7,060 nucleotides of DNA from Chloroflexota bacterium (GCA_027624995.1 JAQBTI010000119.1:1-7060); one strand, 5' to 3'. Shown: positions 1 through 5,667, counted from the first letter of the stretch. Notes: generated by a model not told the origin, from the sequence alone. Numbers and translations: made by a program.

Positions 1-1
1 C

Positions 2-1099
2 TACGAAGCGACCTTGGACACCTGCCTTGATGCCGCGGGCTATACAGCCCTGCGGTCGGAGCAGGAAAAGGCCCGAAAAGAGGGCCGCATCATGGGCATC
101 GGCGTCTCAACTTATGTGGAGATCTGTGGACTTGGACCATCGCAGGTCGCAGGCGCCGTCGGATTCCAGGGCGGGCTGTGGGAGAGCGCGATCGTTCGCT
201 TCCACCCCACCGGCAAGGTCAACGTAATGATCGGTTCTTCTCCTCACGGTCAGGGTGAGGAGACGACTTTCGCCCAGATCGTCGCCGCGGAAGTCGGCGT
301 CGACGTCGACGACGTTGCGGTAATCCATGGCGACACAGCCGTCACCACGATGGGGTGGGGAACATACGGAAGCCGTACCACGGCCGTATCGGGCGCCGCA
401 GTGGTCCTGGCGACCCGGAAAATAAAGGAAAAGTCCAAGGCTCTTGCGGCGCACCTGCTCGAAGCGGCGACCGAGGACATCGAGTACGAGGACGGTCGGT
501 TCTTCGTCCGAGGCTCGCCCGACCCACACAAGACGATTCAGGACATCGCACTGATGGCAAACGTCGCGTGGGACATGCCGGAAGGCATGGACCCCGGCCT
601 CGAGGCCAGCGCGTTCTACGATCCGCCCAATTTCACCTATCCGTTCGGCGCCCATCTTGCAGTGGTCGAGGTGGACCCGCAGACAGGCCACATCGATGTG
701 ACAAAGTACGTCGCCGTGGACGACTGCGGTGTCCAGATCAACCCGATGATCGTCGAGGGCCAGGTACATGGCGGCGTTGTCCAGGGGATAGGTCCCGTCC
801 TCTGGGAAGGCGCGGTGTACGACGACGACGGCCAGCTCCTGACCGGGTCGATGCTCGACTATGCCCTGCCTCGGGCCGACAGGCTGCCGGAGATCGAGGT
901 CCACTCAAATACGACGCCCTCGCCACATCACCCGCTGGGCTTGAAGGGAATCGGCGAGGCTGGCACTATCGCATCGACGATAACCGTGTACAACGCCGCC
1001 ATGGACGCTCTCAGGCCCCTAGGCGTGTCCGGTATCGACATGCCATTGACGCCGGAGAAGGTCTGGCGGGCCATCAACCAGTTGCAGAACGGAGGCTAG
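2..1099 (+). CDS. coxL: Aerobic CO dehydrogenase / xanthine dehydrogenase-family molybdopterin-binding large subunit, C-terminal part (5' end outside window)
   Basis: The reading frame is open from base 2, so the start lies before the window; the last 365 codons are present of a family usually near 780-800 aa. This is the molybdenum-cofactor subunit of a molybdenum hydroxylase, which in CO dehydrogenases oxidises CO to CO2 and passes electrons to the FeS and FAD subunits. Seen in the sequence: the cofactor-binding stretch GSSPHGQGEET (233-265), the GTYGSRTT stretch (about 359-382), and GIGEAGT (947-967), whose Glu at 956-958 matches the catalytic base of the family. The active-site loop that separates form I (AYxCSFR) from form II (AYRGAGR) is upstream and not visible, so true CO oxidation cannot be claimed; another aldehyde or xanthine dehydrogenase-like hydroxylase is possible. 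It is followed after 3 bases by the FAD subunit, so the two are cotranscribed. The family is certain, the substrate is not. Confidence 0.9.
   Translation, partial: YEATLDTCLDAAGYTALRSEQEKARKEGRIMGIGVSTYVEICGLGPSQVAGAVGFQGGLWESAIVRFHPTGKVNVMIGSSPHGQGEETTFAQIVAAEVGVDVDDVAVIHGDTAVTTMGWGTYGSRTTAVSGAAVVLATRKIKEKSKALAAHLLEAATEDIEYEDGRFFVRGSPDPHKTIQDIALMANVAWDMPEGMDPGLEASAFYDPPNFTYPFGAHLAVVEVDPQTGHIDVTKYVAVDDCGVQINPMIVEGQVHGGVVQGIGPVLWEGAVYDDDGQLLTGSMLDYALPRADRLPEIEVHSNTTPSPHHPLGLKGIGEAGTIASTITVYNAAMDALRPLGVSGIDMPLTPEKVWRAINQLQNGG
1091..1095 (+). promoter_or_regulatory. Ribosome-binding site of coxM
   Basis: GGAGG lies seven bases before the coxM ATG and inside the last codons of coxL. It fixes the coxM start and suggests translational coupling. 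Confidence 0.8.
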
Positions 1100-1102
1100 G
1101 CC

Positions 1103-1969
1103 ATGTTCGCAGCACAAACAAAATACCATCGTGCGGGCTCCGTGTCGGAAGCCGTCGAGCTTCTTTCAAAAAACGAGGGAGCCAAGATACTGGCAGGCGG
1201 TCACAGCCTGATCCCGATAATGAAGCTGCGACTCGCTGCGCCCGAGGTGCTCGTGGATATCGGAAGGATCGCCGCCCTGAAGGGCATAACGAGCCGGAGC
1301 GGCACGGTATCCATCGGCGCCCTGACGACACACGCGGAGATCGCGTCTTCCGACATTGTGCAGAGCAACACGCCCCTGTTGGCCCAGGCGGCCGGTATGA
1401 TCGGCGACCCGGCCGTCCGAAACCGGGGCACCATAGGCGGCAACGTGTCCCACTCAGACCCCGCGTCCGATCTTCCAACCGTGCTGACAGCACTGGGCGC
1501 AACTTTCAACGTCACAGGCCCAAACGGGGACAGGACGATAGGAGTGGCGGACTTCGCCACAGGACTGCTGGAGAATGCGCTCGATGACAACGAGATCCTG
1601 ACCAGCGTCACGGTTCCTTCCGAGCCGGCTGGCTCAGGCTCTGTCTATGTGAAATTCTCGCACCCCGCGTCGCGCTACGCGGTTCTTGGCGCCGCCGTGA
1701 TCGTAGCCGTCGACGGCGGCAAGTGCTCATCGGCAAGCGTTGCCATCGGAGGCGTGGAGGCCACGCCGACGAAGGCCTCAGCTGTCGAGTCTGCACTGGT
1801 CGGGTCGGACCTGAGCAACGGAGCCCTGGACGCGGCTGCGGAGGCCGTGTTGGGGGACTTCGGCGGCGACATCCTCGGCGATATTTTCGCATCGGCGGAA
1901 TATCGCACGGCCATGGCGGTCGTCTACCTACGTCGAGCCCTGGGCGAGGCCCGGACACGGGCCGGATAA
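1103..1969 (+). CDS. coxM: FAD-binding medium subunit of CO dehydrogenase-type molybdenum hydroxylase
   Basis: This 288-aa protein binds FAD and passes electrons from the molybdenum/FeS subunits to the quinone pool or another acceptor. It carries the two FAD-contact motifs of the family, AGGHSLIP at residues 31-38 and TIGGNVSHSDPASD at 110-123, in the N-terminal FAD_binding_5 region. The C-terminal CO dehydrogenase flavoprotein domain follows from about residue 170, including SRYAVLGAAV. The length is that of complete CoxM proteins. The ATG start is supported by GGAGG at 1091-1095, seven bases upstream and lying over the end of coxL, so translation is probably coupled. A hairpin terminator follows 27 bases after the stop. 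No coxS (2Fe-2S subunit) follows, so it must lie upstream of coxL or elsewhere. The flavoprotein subunit call is firm; the true substrate of the complex depends on coxL. Confidence 0.93.
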   Translation: MFAAQTKYHRAGSVSEAVELLSKNEGAKILAGGHSLIPIMKLRLAAPEVLVDIGRIAALKGITSRSGTVSIGALTTHAEIASSDIVQSNTPLLAQAAGMIGDPAVRNRGTIGGNVSHSDPASDLPTVLTALGATFNVTGPNGDRTIGVADFATGLLENALDDNEILTSVTVPSEPAGSGSVYVKFSHPASRYAVLGAAVIVAVDGGKCSSASVAIGGVEATPTKASAVESALVGSDLSNGALDAAAEAVLGDFGGDILGDIFASAEYRTAMAVVYLRRALGEARTRAG

Positions 1970-1996
1970 GACCGAGCAGCAAGCACCAGGAAGTTC

Positions 1997-2022
1997 AAGG
2001 GGCAGGCCGAAACCTGCCCCTT
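1997..2022 (+). terminator. Hairpin terminator after coxLM
   Basis: AAGGGGCAGG (1997-2006) and CCTGCCCCTT (2013-2022) form a perfect 10-bp stem with a six-base CCGAAA loop, 27 bases after the coxM stop. Only a short T run follows (TTT at 2021-2023, then mixed pyrimidines), so intrinsic termination may be incomplete. The position at the end of the operon supports the call. Confidence 0.7.
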
Positions 2023-2145
2023 TGATCCCTTCTCCCCTCCGTGGGAGTAGGCTAGGATGAGGGGGCCGTTGTAAGTCGGCGCATGATGAAAAATCGACGC
2101 CGTTTTCGGAGCGACGGCCGGGTCACCCTCACCTCAATCCTCTCC

Positions 2146-2154
2146 CATCAAGGG
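2146..2154. repeat. Target-site duplication, left copy
   Basis: CATCAAGGG directly abuts the left terminal repeat of the 132-bp element and is repeated exactly at 2287-2295. Confidence 0.8.
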
Positions 2155-2286
2155 GGCTTTGCACCAAAAGTCGTATTGCAGGGCCGTGGTTCGACAGGCT
2201 CACCACGAACGTAGCTTCAAATCCACCGTTCGTCCTGAGCTTGTCGAAGGGCAATTCACGTTACGCGGCACTTTTGGTGCAAAGCC
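2155..2286. mobile_element. 132-bp MITE-like element with 17-bp perfect terminal inverted repeats
   Basis: The left end GGCTTTGCACCAAAAGT (2155-2171) is the exact reverse complement of the right end (2270-2286). Both ends are flanked by the same 9-mer CATCAAGGG (2146-2154 and 2287-2295), a perfect target-site duplication. At 132 bases it has no room for a transposase, so it must have been moved in trans. Taking the element out with one copy of the 9-mer repairs the hairpin of the host repeat, which is independent support for an insertion. A near copy of the terminal repeat (15 of 17) lies at 6982-6998. The transposase family cannot be decided here. Confidence 0.82.
2186..2251. repeat. Dispersed inverted repeat inside the MITE-like element
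   Basis: TTCGACAGGCTCACCACGAA (left, within 2186-2211) and the arm TTCGTCCTGAGCTTGTCGAA (within 2227-2251) are inverted copies with three mismatches around a spacer of about 15 bases. This pair is a very common dispersed repeat in bacterial genomes. Read through in one frame it gives the telltale peptides VRQAHHER and VRPELVEG, which often turn up as false N-termini of annotated proteins, as would happen here for coxD. Confidence 0.75.
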
Positions 2287-2295
2287 CATCAAGGG
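2287..2295. repeat. Target-site duplication, right copy
   Basis: CATCAAGGG directly abuts the right terminal repeat and matches 2146-2154 exactly. Confidence 0.8.
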
Positions 2296-2324
2296 AGAGG
2301 AGGTTTGCTCCGCCACTTCTGAGA

Positions 2325-2340
2325 CAGGCTGTCCAGCCTG
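2325..2340. promoter_or_regulatory. Dyad upstream of coxD, possible operator
   Basis: CAGGCTG (2325-2331) and CAGCCTG (2334-2340) are perfect 7-bp inverted arms two bases apart, 13 bases before the -10-like box at 2353. The position suits a repressor or activator site, but no regulator is known for it. Confidence 0.25.
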
Positions 2341-2352
2341 CCTCGTCTTGTC

Positions 2353-2358
2353 TAATAT
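2353..2358 (+). promoter_or_regulatory. Candidate -10 box for coxDE
   Basis: TAATAT resembles the TATAAT consensus and stands 25 bases before the TTG start of coxD. It would give coxDE its own short-leader transcript after the coxLM terminator. No convincing -35 box is found at the usual distance, so this is a weak call. Confidence 0.3.
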
Positions 2359-2369
2359 CTTCACACCCT

Positions 2370-2374
2370 GGAGG
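2370..2374 (+). promoter_or_regulatory. Ribosome-binding site that fixes the coxD start
   Basis: GGAGG ends nine bases before the TTG at 2384. No such site precedes the upstream in-frame candidates near 2159 or at 2348, so it decides in favour of the short protein. Confidence 0.65.
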
Positions 2375-2383
2375 ACCGCGAAT

Positions 2384-3322
2384 TTGACCCAGATTGCAAG
2401 CTCCGTTCCCTTGTCCGTCGATGAACTCCAGAACACGCTCCGGAAGGAGCTTTATGTCGCGGACAGAGGTCTCGCGATGTCGATCTACCTCGCACTGAAG
2501 CTCAAACGCCCACTCTTCCTCGAGGGGGAGGCAGGCGTCGGCAAGACAGAGGTCGCCAAGGTCCTGGCCTCCGCGCTCGACACAGACTTGATCCGTCTGC
2601 AGTGCTACGAGGGTCTGGACGTAAGCCAGGCAGTCTACGAGTGGAACTACTCCCGGCAGCTACTTCAGATAAGACTGTTGGAAGCGTCCGGCGACGTGGA
2701 CAGGGACCAGGCCGAGCGCGATCTCTTCAGCGACGAGTTCCTTATCAAGAGACCACTCCTGCAGGCCTTGGACTCCAGCAGGGACCGCCCACCGGTGCTG
2801 CTGATTGACGAGCTCGACCGGGCCGACGAAGAGTTCGAGGGGTATTTGCTAGAGGTGCTTTCGGACTTCCAGATCACCATTCCCGAGATCGGAACCTACA
2901 AGGCCGACGAGCCGCCCGTCGTTGTGATCACGTCGAACCGCACCCGTGAGATCCACGACGCACTGAAGCGGCGATGCCTGTACTACTGGATTGACTACCC
3001 CGATCTCCAAAAGGAGATGCAGATCGTCACCAGCAAGGTCCCGGAGGCCTCAAAGAAGCTCGCAGGCCAGGTCACGGCATTCGTCCAAGAGCTTCGTGGC
3101 GTCGAGCTATACAAGGTGCCGGGAGTCGCAGAGACGCTCGACTGGATCGCGGCGCTGGTGAGCCTGAACGAGAAAGAGCTCAGTCCTGAAGTGATCGACG
3201 ACACCCTCGGGATCATGCTCAAGTACCACGAGGACATCGAGGCGGTCCGAGGCGAACAGACCCGCGCACTGCTGAATCGCGCCCTGAACCAGGGTGCCCG
3301 GCGCGGCGGCCGGCGTGGCTAG
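2384..3322 (+). CDS. coxD: MoxR-type AAA+ ATPase, CoxD-like
   Basis: The 312-aa protein (from the TTG start) is a single-domain AAA+ ATPase of the MoxR/CoxD group. Visible are Walker A GEAGVGKT (residues 48-55), Walker B VLLIDE (138-143), sensor-1 Asn in VVVITSNR (179-186) and the arginine-finger segment ALKRRCLYYWIDYP (193-206); the C-terminal lid follows. In Oligotropha, CoxD is a chaperone-like ATPase that helps build the sulfurated Mo/Cu active site of CO dehydrogenase; MoxR ATPases work in pairs with von Willebrand A proteins, and exactly such a gene overlaps its 3' end. The frame stays open upstream to about 2159, but that stretch runs through three repeats and yields repeat-derived peptides, so I reject a longer protein and choose TTG 2384 with GGAGG at 2370-2374. 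The metal-site role is inferred from family and position next to coxLM. Confidence 0.9.
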   Translation: MTQIASSVPLSVDELQNTLRKELYVADRGLAMSIYLALKLKRPLFLEGEAGVGKTEVAKVLASALDTDLIRLQCYEGLDVSQAVYEWNYSRQLLQIRLLEASGDVDRDQAERDLFSDEFLIKRPLLQALDSSRDRPPVLLIDELDRADEEFEGYLLEVLSDFQITIPEIGTYKADEPPVVVITSNRTREIHDALKRRCLYYWIDYPDLQKEMQIVTSKVPEASKKLAGQVTAFVQELRGVELYKVPGVAETLDWIAALVSLNEKELSPEVIDDTLGIMLKYHEDIEAVRGEQTRALLNRALNQGARRGGRRG

Positions 3323-4640
3323 CACCGAGACCGGCCACGTCCTCCACAACCTCCTACTGTTCGGGCGGCTGCTGAGGCGGCTAGGCCTCGACGTCCACGT
3401 CGGACGCATGCTCGACGCAGTGGCTGTGATCGAGGATATCGGGGTAAGGCGCAAGTCAGATTTTCGTTTCGCGTTGCGGACGCTGCTTGTCCATCGCAGG
3501 GACGACCTCCCACTTTTCGATGAGGCCTTCGAAGTGTTCTGGAGGCAACGCAAGGACCGCAAGTCGACAATGGACCTCCGCTCGATGGGGGAGCAGCGGC
3601 GGTACAGACAGCCCGAGGTGGGCCCTCCCCCACCTAGCCAGTCTCCAAGTGGACTGGACGTCGAGACAGATGCGGCCGAGGACGAGCTCGACCGTGTCGA
3701 CCTGACACGGACGTTCAGCGCCCGGGAAGTGCTCCGCAAGAAGGACTTCTCAGACTACACACCGGAGGAGGCCGCGGAGGCAAGGCTCATGATGGCGTCT
3801 CTAACCTGGGACCTCGGCGCGAGAAGGGCACGACGTTGGCAACCGGGAAACGGGCCGGCCCTCGACCTGCGCCGGACAATACGTCAGAACGTCCGATTCG
3901 GCGGCGAGATCATCCAGCTTAGCCAAAGACGGCGGAAGGAGAATCCTCGTAGGCTGGTCCTGATCTGCGACGTCAGCGGGTCCATGGAGCGGTACACCAG
4001 AATGCTGCTTCATTTCGTCCATAGCCTCTACAGGGGCCTCGAGAATCAGGTCGAGGCCTTCCTGTTCGCCACTCGTATCACGCGCGTAACCGGCCAGTTC
4101 GGTCACCGAGACCTCGACCGGGCTGTGGTCGAGGTGTCGAAGGCCGTACCGGACTGGTCGGGTGGGACCCGTATCGGTCAAAGCCTCAAAACCTTCAACT
4201 ATCGGTGGGCCAGGCGGACCCTTGGTTGGGGGTCGATCGTCCTGATCGTCTCGGATGGCTGGGACAGAGGCGAACCTTCGCTTCTGAGCGACGAGATGGC
4301 GCGACTCCAGCGAAGCTGCCACCGACTCGTCTGGTTGAATCCACTTGCAGGCAGCGAGGAATACGAGCCGACCACCCAGGGCATGTTGGCCGCCGGGCCA
4401 TACATTGACGATCTGTTGCCCGTGAACAATCTGGCCTCACTGGAAGACCTGGCGAGTCATCTGAGCGGTCTATCCGCCGACCGACCTTCTCGCCGCCAGC
4501 GAGTCTGGGCCACGCCCGAGACCCAAGATCAGACCAGCGATCCAGAGCCCCAGCAGCGCTCGTGGCACATGGACGCAAATCCGACCTTCCGTCACCCCAT
4601 GTGGGGACGCGGTAAAACCACTCCCCGAGACTCGGACTAG
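3315..4640 (+). CDS. coxE: von Willebrand A domain protein, CoxE-like
   Basis: The protein is 441 aa from the GTG at 3315; an in-frame GTG at 3294 would add seven residues (AAGVA-like) but has no room for a ribosome-binding site. The gene overlaps coxD by 8 bases, so the pair is translationally coupled. The N-terminal 200 residues are a helical VWA_CoxE-type region with a charged, Pro-rich stretch near residues 95-120. The VWA domain has an intact MIDAS: DVSGS at 219-223, Thr285 in GGTRIG and Asp314 in SDGWD. It closes with the family pattern around WLNPL and GMLAAGPYIDDLLP. About 55 polar, Arg/Pro/Gln-rich residues follow that CoxE proteins do not normally need. CoxE acts with CoxD in maturing the CO dehydrogenase metal site; the biochemical role of the VWA protein is poorly known. 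The gene is followed by an unrelated regulator, not by coxF or coxG. Confidence 0.88.
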   Translation: MASTETGHVLHNLLLFGRLLRRLGLDVHVGRMLDAVAVIEDIGVRRKSDFRFALRTLLVHRRDDLPLFDEAFEVFWRQRKDRKSTMDLRSMGEQRRYRQPEVGPPPPSQSPSGLDVETDAAEDELDRVDLTRTFSAREVLRKKDFSDYTPEEAAEARLMMASLTWDLGARRARRWQPGNGPALDLRRTIRQNVRFGGEIIQLSQRRRKENPRRLVLICDVSGSMERYTRMLLHFVHSLYRGLENQVEAFLFATRITRVTGQFGHRDLDRAVVEVSKAVPDWSGGTRIGQSLKTFNYRWARRTLGWGSIVLIVSDGWDRGEPSLLSDEMARLQRSCHRLVWLNPLAGSEEYEPTTQGMLAAGPYIDDLLPVNNLASLEDLASHLSGLSADRPSRRQRVWATPETQDQTSDPEPQQRSWHMDANPTFRHPMWGRGKTTPRDSD

Positions 4641-4690
4641 GTCCTCTCCGCCCTCGCACCAGTCGTCTCCCAAGGCCGCGTTCCACAGAA

Positions 4691-4709
4691 TGACTAGCCC
4701 GGCCAGTCA
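4691..4709 (+). terminator. Weak hairpin after coxE
   Basis: TGACTAG and CCAGTCA can pair (one mismatch) around a CCCGG loop, followed by CCCCTTTCT. It lies about 50 bases after the coxE stop. The stem is short and the T run poor, so it is only a candidate end of the coxDE transcript. Confidence 0.25.
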
Positions 4710-4759
4710 CCCCTTTCTAATTCCTCAATCACTCGGCTGGAGGATTCTTGGACGCACCT

Positions 4760-4765
4760 TTGACT
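4760..4765 (+). promoter_or_regulatory. Candidate -35 box for the winged-helix gene
   Basis: TTGACT matches five of six bases of the -35 consensus, 87 bases before the ATG at 4853. No clear -10 box stands 16-18 bases further on; the region there is taken up by a dyad (4778-4794). Confidence 0.25.
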
Positions 4766-4777
4766 GTTAACTTGGGA

Positions 4778-4794
4778 CTAGAGCAGAACTCTAG
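4778..4794. promoter_or_regulatory. Dyad upstream of the winged-helix gene, possible operator
   Basis: CTAGAG and CTCTAG are perfect 6-bp inverted arms five bases apart, and a further TCTAGG follows at about 4802. The dyad lies 13 bases after the TTGACT and 58 bases before the start of a DNA-binding protein gene, a natural place for autoregulation. This is positional inference only. Confidence 0.3.
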
Positions 4795-4852
4795 AACGGG
4801 GTCTAGGCCAAGAACAAAGCGCAGGGTGCGTCGAGTGTGAAAGGGGTTGGCA

Positions 4853-5173
4853 ATGTCAGTGTCAGTTTTGAGCGGCCGTCGGTCCTCTATCAATATCGTG
4901 CACGATATCCTCAATCTATGTAGCCAAGGTGAAATCAACAAGACGGCAATCATGTATCGATGCAACCTGAGCTTCTACCAGCTCGAGCGGTACTTATCAC
5001 TGCTCACGGAGCAGAGGCTGATCGAGAGAAACGACGAGAGAAGATTCCAGATAACGGTGAGAGGCCAAAAGACCCTCGAGAAGATCTCCGAGGTAACCCG
5101 GTCTCTACGAGAAGTAAGTCTGGATTTGGACCCGGTTATTGGCCTGGAGAGCGCGTTCTCAGCCGCAGACTAG
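4853..5173 (+). CDS. Small winged-helix DNA-binding protein, ArnR1-like (HTH_45 type)
   Basis: The 106-aa protein starts at the ATG behind GAAAGGGG (4839-4846, six bases away); an in-frame TTG two codons earlier has no spacing for that site. Residues 13-24 form the first helix, and KTAIMYRCNLSFYQLERYL (30-48) followed by LLTEQRLIE (50-58) is the helix-turn-helix with the pattern 'K-T-x-I-M-Y-R-x-N-L-S-x-x-Q-L' typical of the ArnR1-like family. Residues 60-70 (charged, then RFQITVRG) are the wing, and a final helix (71-90) probably dimerises. This family is mainly known from archaea and appears in a few bacterial groups. The acidic tail is unassigned. Base composition is lower than that of the cox genes (27 G+C of 60 at 4921-4980). 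The targets are unknown; it may control itself, the next gene, or the cox cluster. Confidence 0.75.
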   Translation: MSVSVLSGRRSSINIVHDILNLCSQGEINKTAIMYRCNLSFYQLERYLSLLTEQRLIERNDERRFQITVRGQKTLEKISEVTRSLREVSLDLDPVIGLESAFSAAD

Positions 5174-5196
5174 GATCAGAGCTTCAGATTCACTCC

Positions 5197-5202
5197 AAGG
5201 AG
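5197..5202 (+). promoter_or_regulatory. Ribosome-binding site of the 142-aa gene
   Basis: AAGGAG lies six bases before the ATG at 5209, the best such site in the window. It rules out longer starts that would overlap the winged-helix gene out of frame. Confidence 0.75.
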
Positions 5203-5208
5203 TACAAG

Positions 5209-5637
5209 ATGTTAAAAGAGATACTCTCAGTAGCCGGCCGGAATCCCGAGTACGGCTGGGCTCCAGCGGCAAAGGCAGACGATCGAGTGGTGGATTCCCC
5301 CGGCTCCTTTTTCGAGGATCTCGTCGTAGCCGAGTCAGACGAGAGGGAACAGGTCTGGGAAACGGACACCGAATTCAGTCTCGACTGGAGCGGTAGTTTC
5401 GAGGCCCCACGCGACTTCGAGTGCATGGGCGAATTGGTCCTTGACATCGCCACCGAGCCGTCTGAAATGGAGCAAGTCTGCGAAGCCCTCAGCCAGTCTG
5501 TAAAGGGAGACATACTGTACGCGCTCGCTGGGCCAGAGGGGATTTCCATATTCTGCGCCGTTACTGACACAACCTCCTTCATCGCGTCAGTACCGCGAAT
5601 ACCGAGCGTCGCAAGCTGGGTCCTCACCTACAGGTAG
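5209..5637 (+). CDS. 142-aa protein with Lrp/AsnC-like C-terminal domain, otherwise unknown
   Basis: I do not recognise this protein as a whole. The first 72 residues are acidic and rich in Asp, Glu and Ser (for example ESDEREQVWETDTEFSLDW), with no signal peptide or membrane segment, and look poorly ordered. Residues 73-142 follow the strand-helix-strand-strand-helix-strand pattern of the Lrp/AsnC (RAM) ligand-binding fold: MGELVLDIATEP, a helix EMEQVCEALSQS, DILYALAGPEGISIFCAV with the 'G-P/Y' turn, a short helix TTSFIASVPRIP, and a closing strand SWVLTYR. No helix-turn-helix is present in this protein, but one is encoded by the gene just upstream (35-base gap), so the pair may supply in two chains what Lrp has in one. 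The similarity is by eye, and a plain ferredoxin-like fold is the main alternative. The start is fixed by AAGGAG. Confidence 0.7.
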   Translation: MLKEILSVAGRNPEYGWAPAAKADDRVVDSPGSFFEDLVVAESDEREQVWETDTEFSLDWSGSFEAPRDFECMGELVLDIATEPSEMEQVCEALSQSVKGDILYALAGPEGISIFCAVTDTTSFIASVPRIPSVASWVLTYR

Positions 5638-5655
5638 GACCAACCCATAACAGGC

Positions 5656-5667
5656 CGAGATATCTCG
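5656..5667. promoter_or_regulatory. 12-bp perfect palindrome
   Basis: CGAGATATCTCG is perfectly self-complementary and lies 19 bases after the stop of the 142-aa gene and about 110 bases before the lipoprotein start. It may be a protein-binding site; no regulator can be named. Confidence 0.25.

Larger units (their letters stand above)
2028..2303. repeat. Old palindromic intergenic element, split by a later insertion
   Basis: A left arm at 2028-2063 and a right arm starting at 2126 are imperfect inverted copies, both ending in GATGAGGG/CCCTCA-type sequence around a core of about 60 bases. The right arm is interrupted at 2154/2155 and resumes at 2296. Removing 2155-2295 restores a perfect 8-bp hairpin (CCTCTCCC, loop ATCAA, GGGAGAGG) and an element of about 135 bases. 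The arms look like the 'CTCTCCC..GGGAGAGG..AGGGTGAGGG' type of dispersed palindrome that I know from environmental bacterial genomes, but family membership is recollection, not a search result. The function is unknown and there is no coding capacity. The stretch 1970-2383, over 300 bases, contains only this element, its insertions, the coxM terminator and the coxD upstream signals. Confidence 0.6.

Noticed and set aside
107..904. 265-codon open frame on the - strand within coxL
   Set aside because: It is the antisense shadow of a clear molybdenum hydroxylase gene; its Arg/Asp/Val-rich product has no domain pattern, and high GC keeps antisense frames open.
355..1587. 410-codon + strand open frame crossing from coxL into coxM
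   Set aside because: It is out of frame with both well-supported genes and its product is a low-complexity Arg/Gly/Pro sequence typical of shadow frames.
2155..2286. CRISPR-like repeat array
   Set aside because: The repeats are two inverted pairs, not regularly spaced direct repeats, and there are no spacers of even length or cas genes.
3294..3314. Earlier GTG start for coxE
   Set aside because: It has no usable ribosome-binding site and adds only an Ala/Gly-rich run; GTG 3315 gives the usual start of the family just before HNLLLFGRLLR.
3107..3739. 210-codon - strand open frame over the coxD/coxE junction
   Set aside because: Its Ser/Arg-rich product has no motif, and both + strand genes here carry intact catalytic and metal-binding motifs.
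4641..4852. Small RNA or tRNA gene in the spacer after coxE
   Set aside because: No cloverleaf, no strong terminator and no conserved tRNA bases are visible; only a weak hairpin and a dyad.
4960..5208. Longer start for the 142-aa gene, overlapping the winged-helix gene
   Set aside because: It would read the winged-helix gene out of frame, and AAGGAG at 5197-5202 clearly marks the ATG at 5209.
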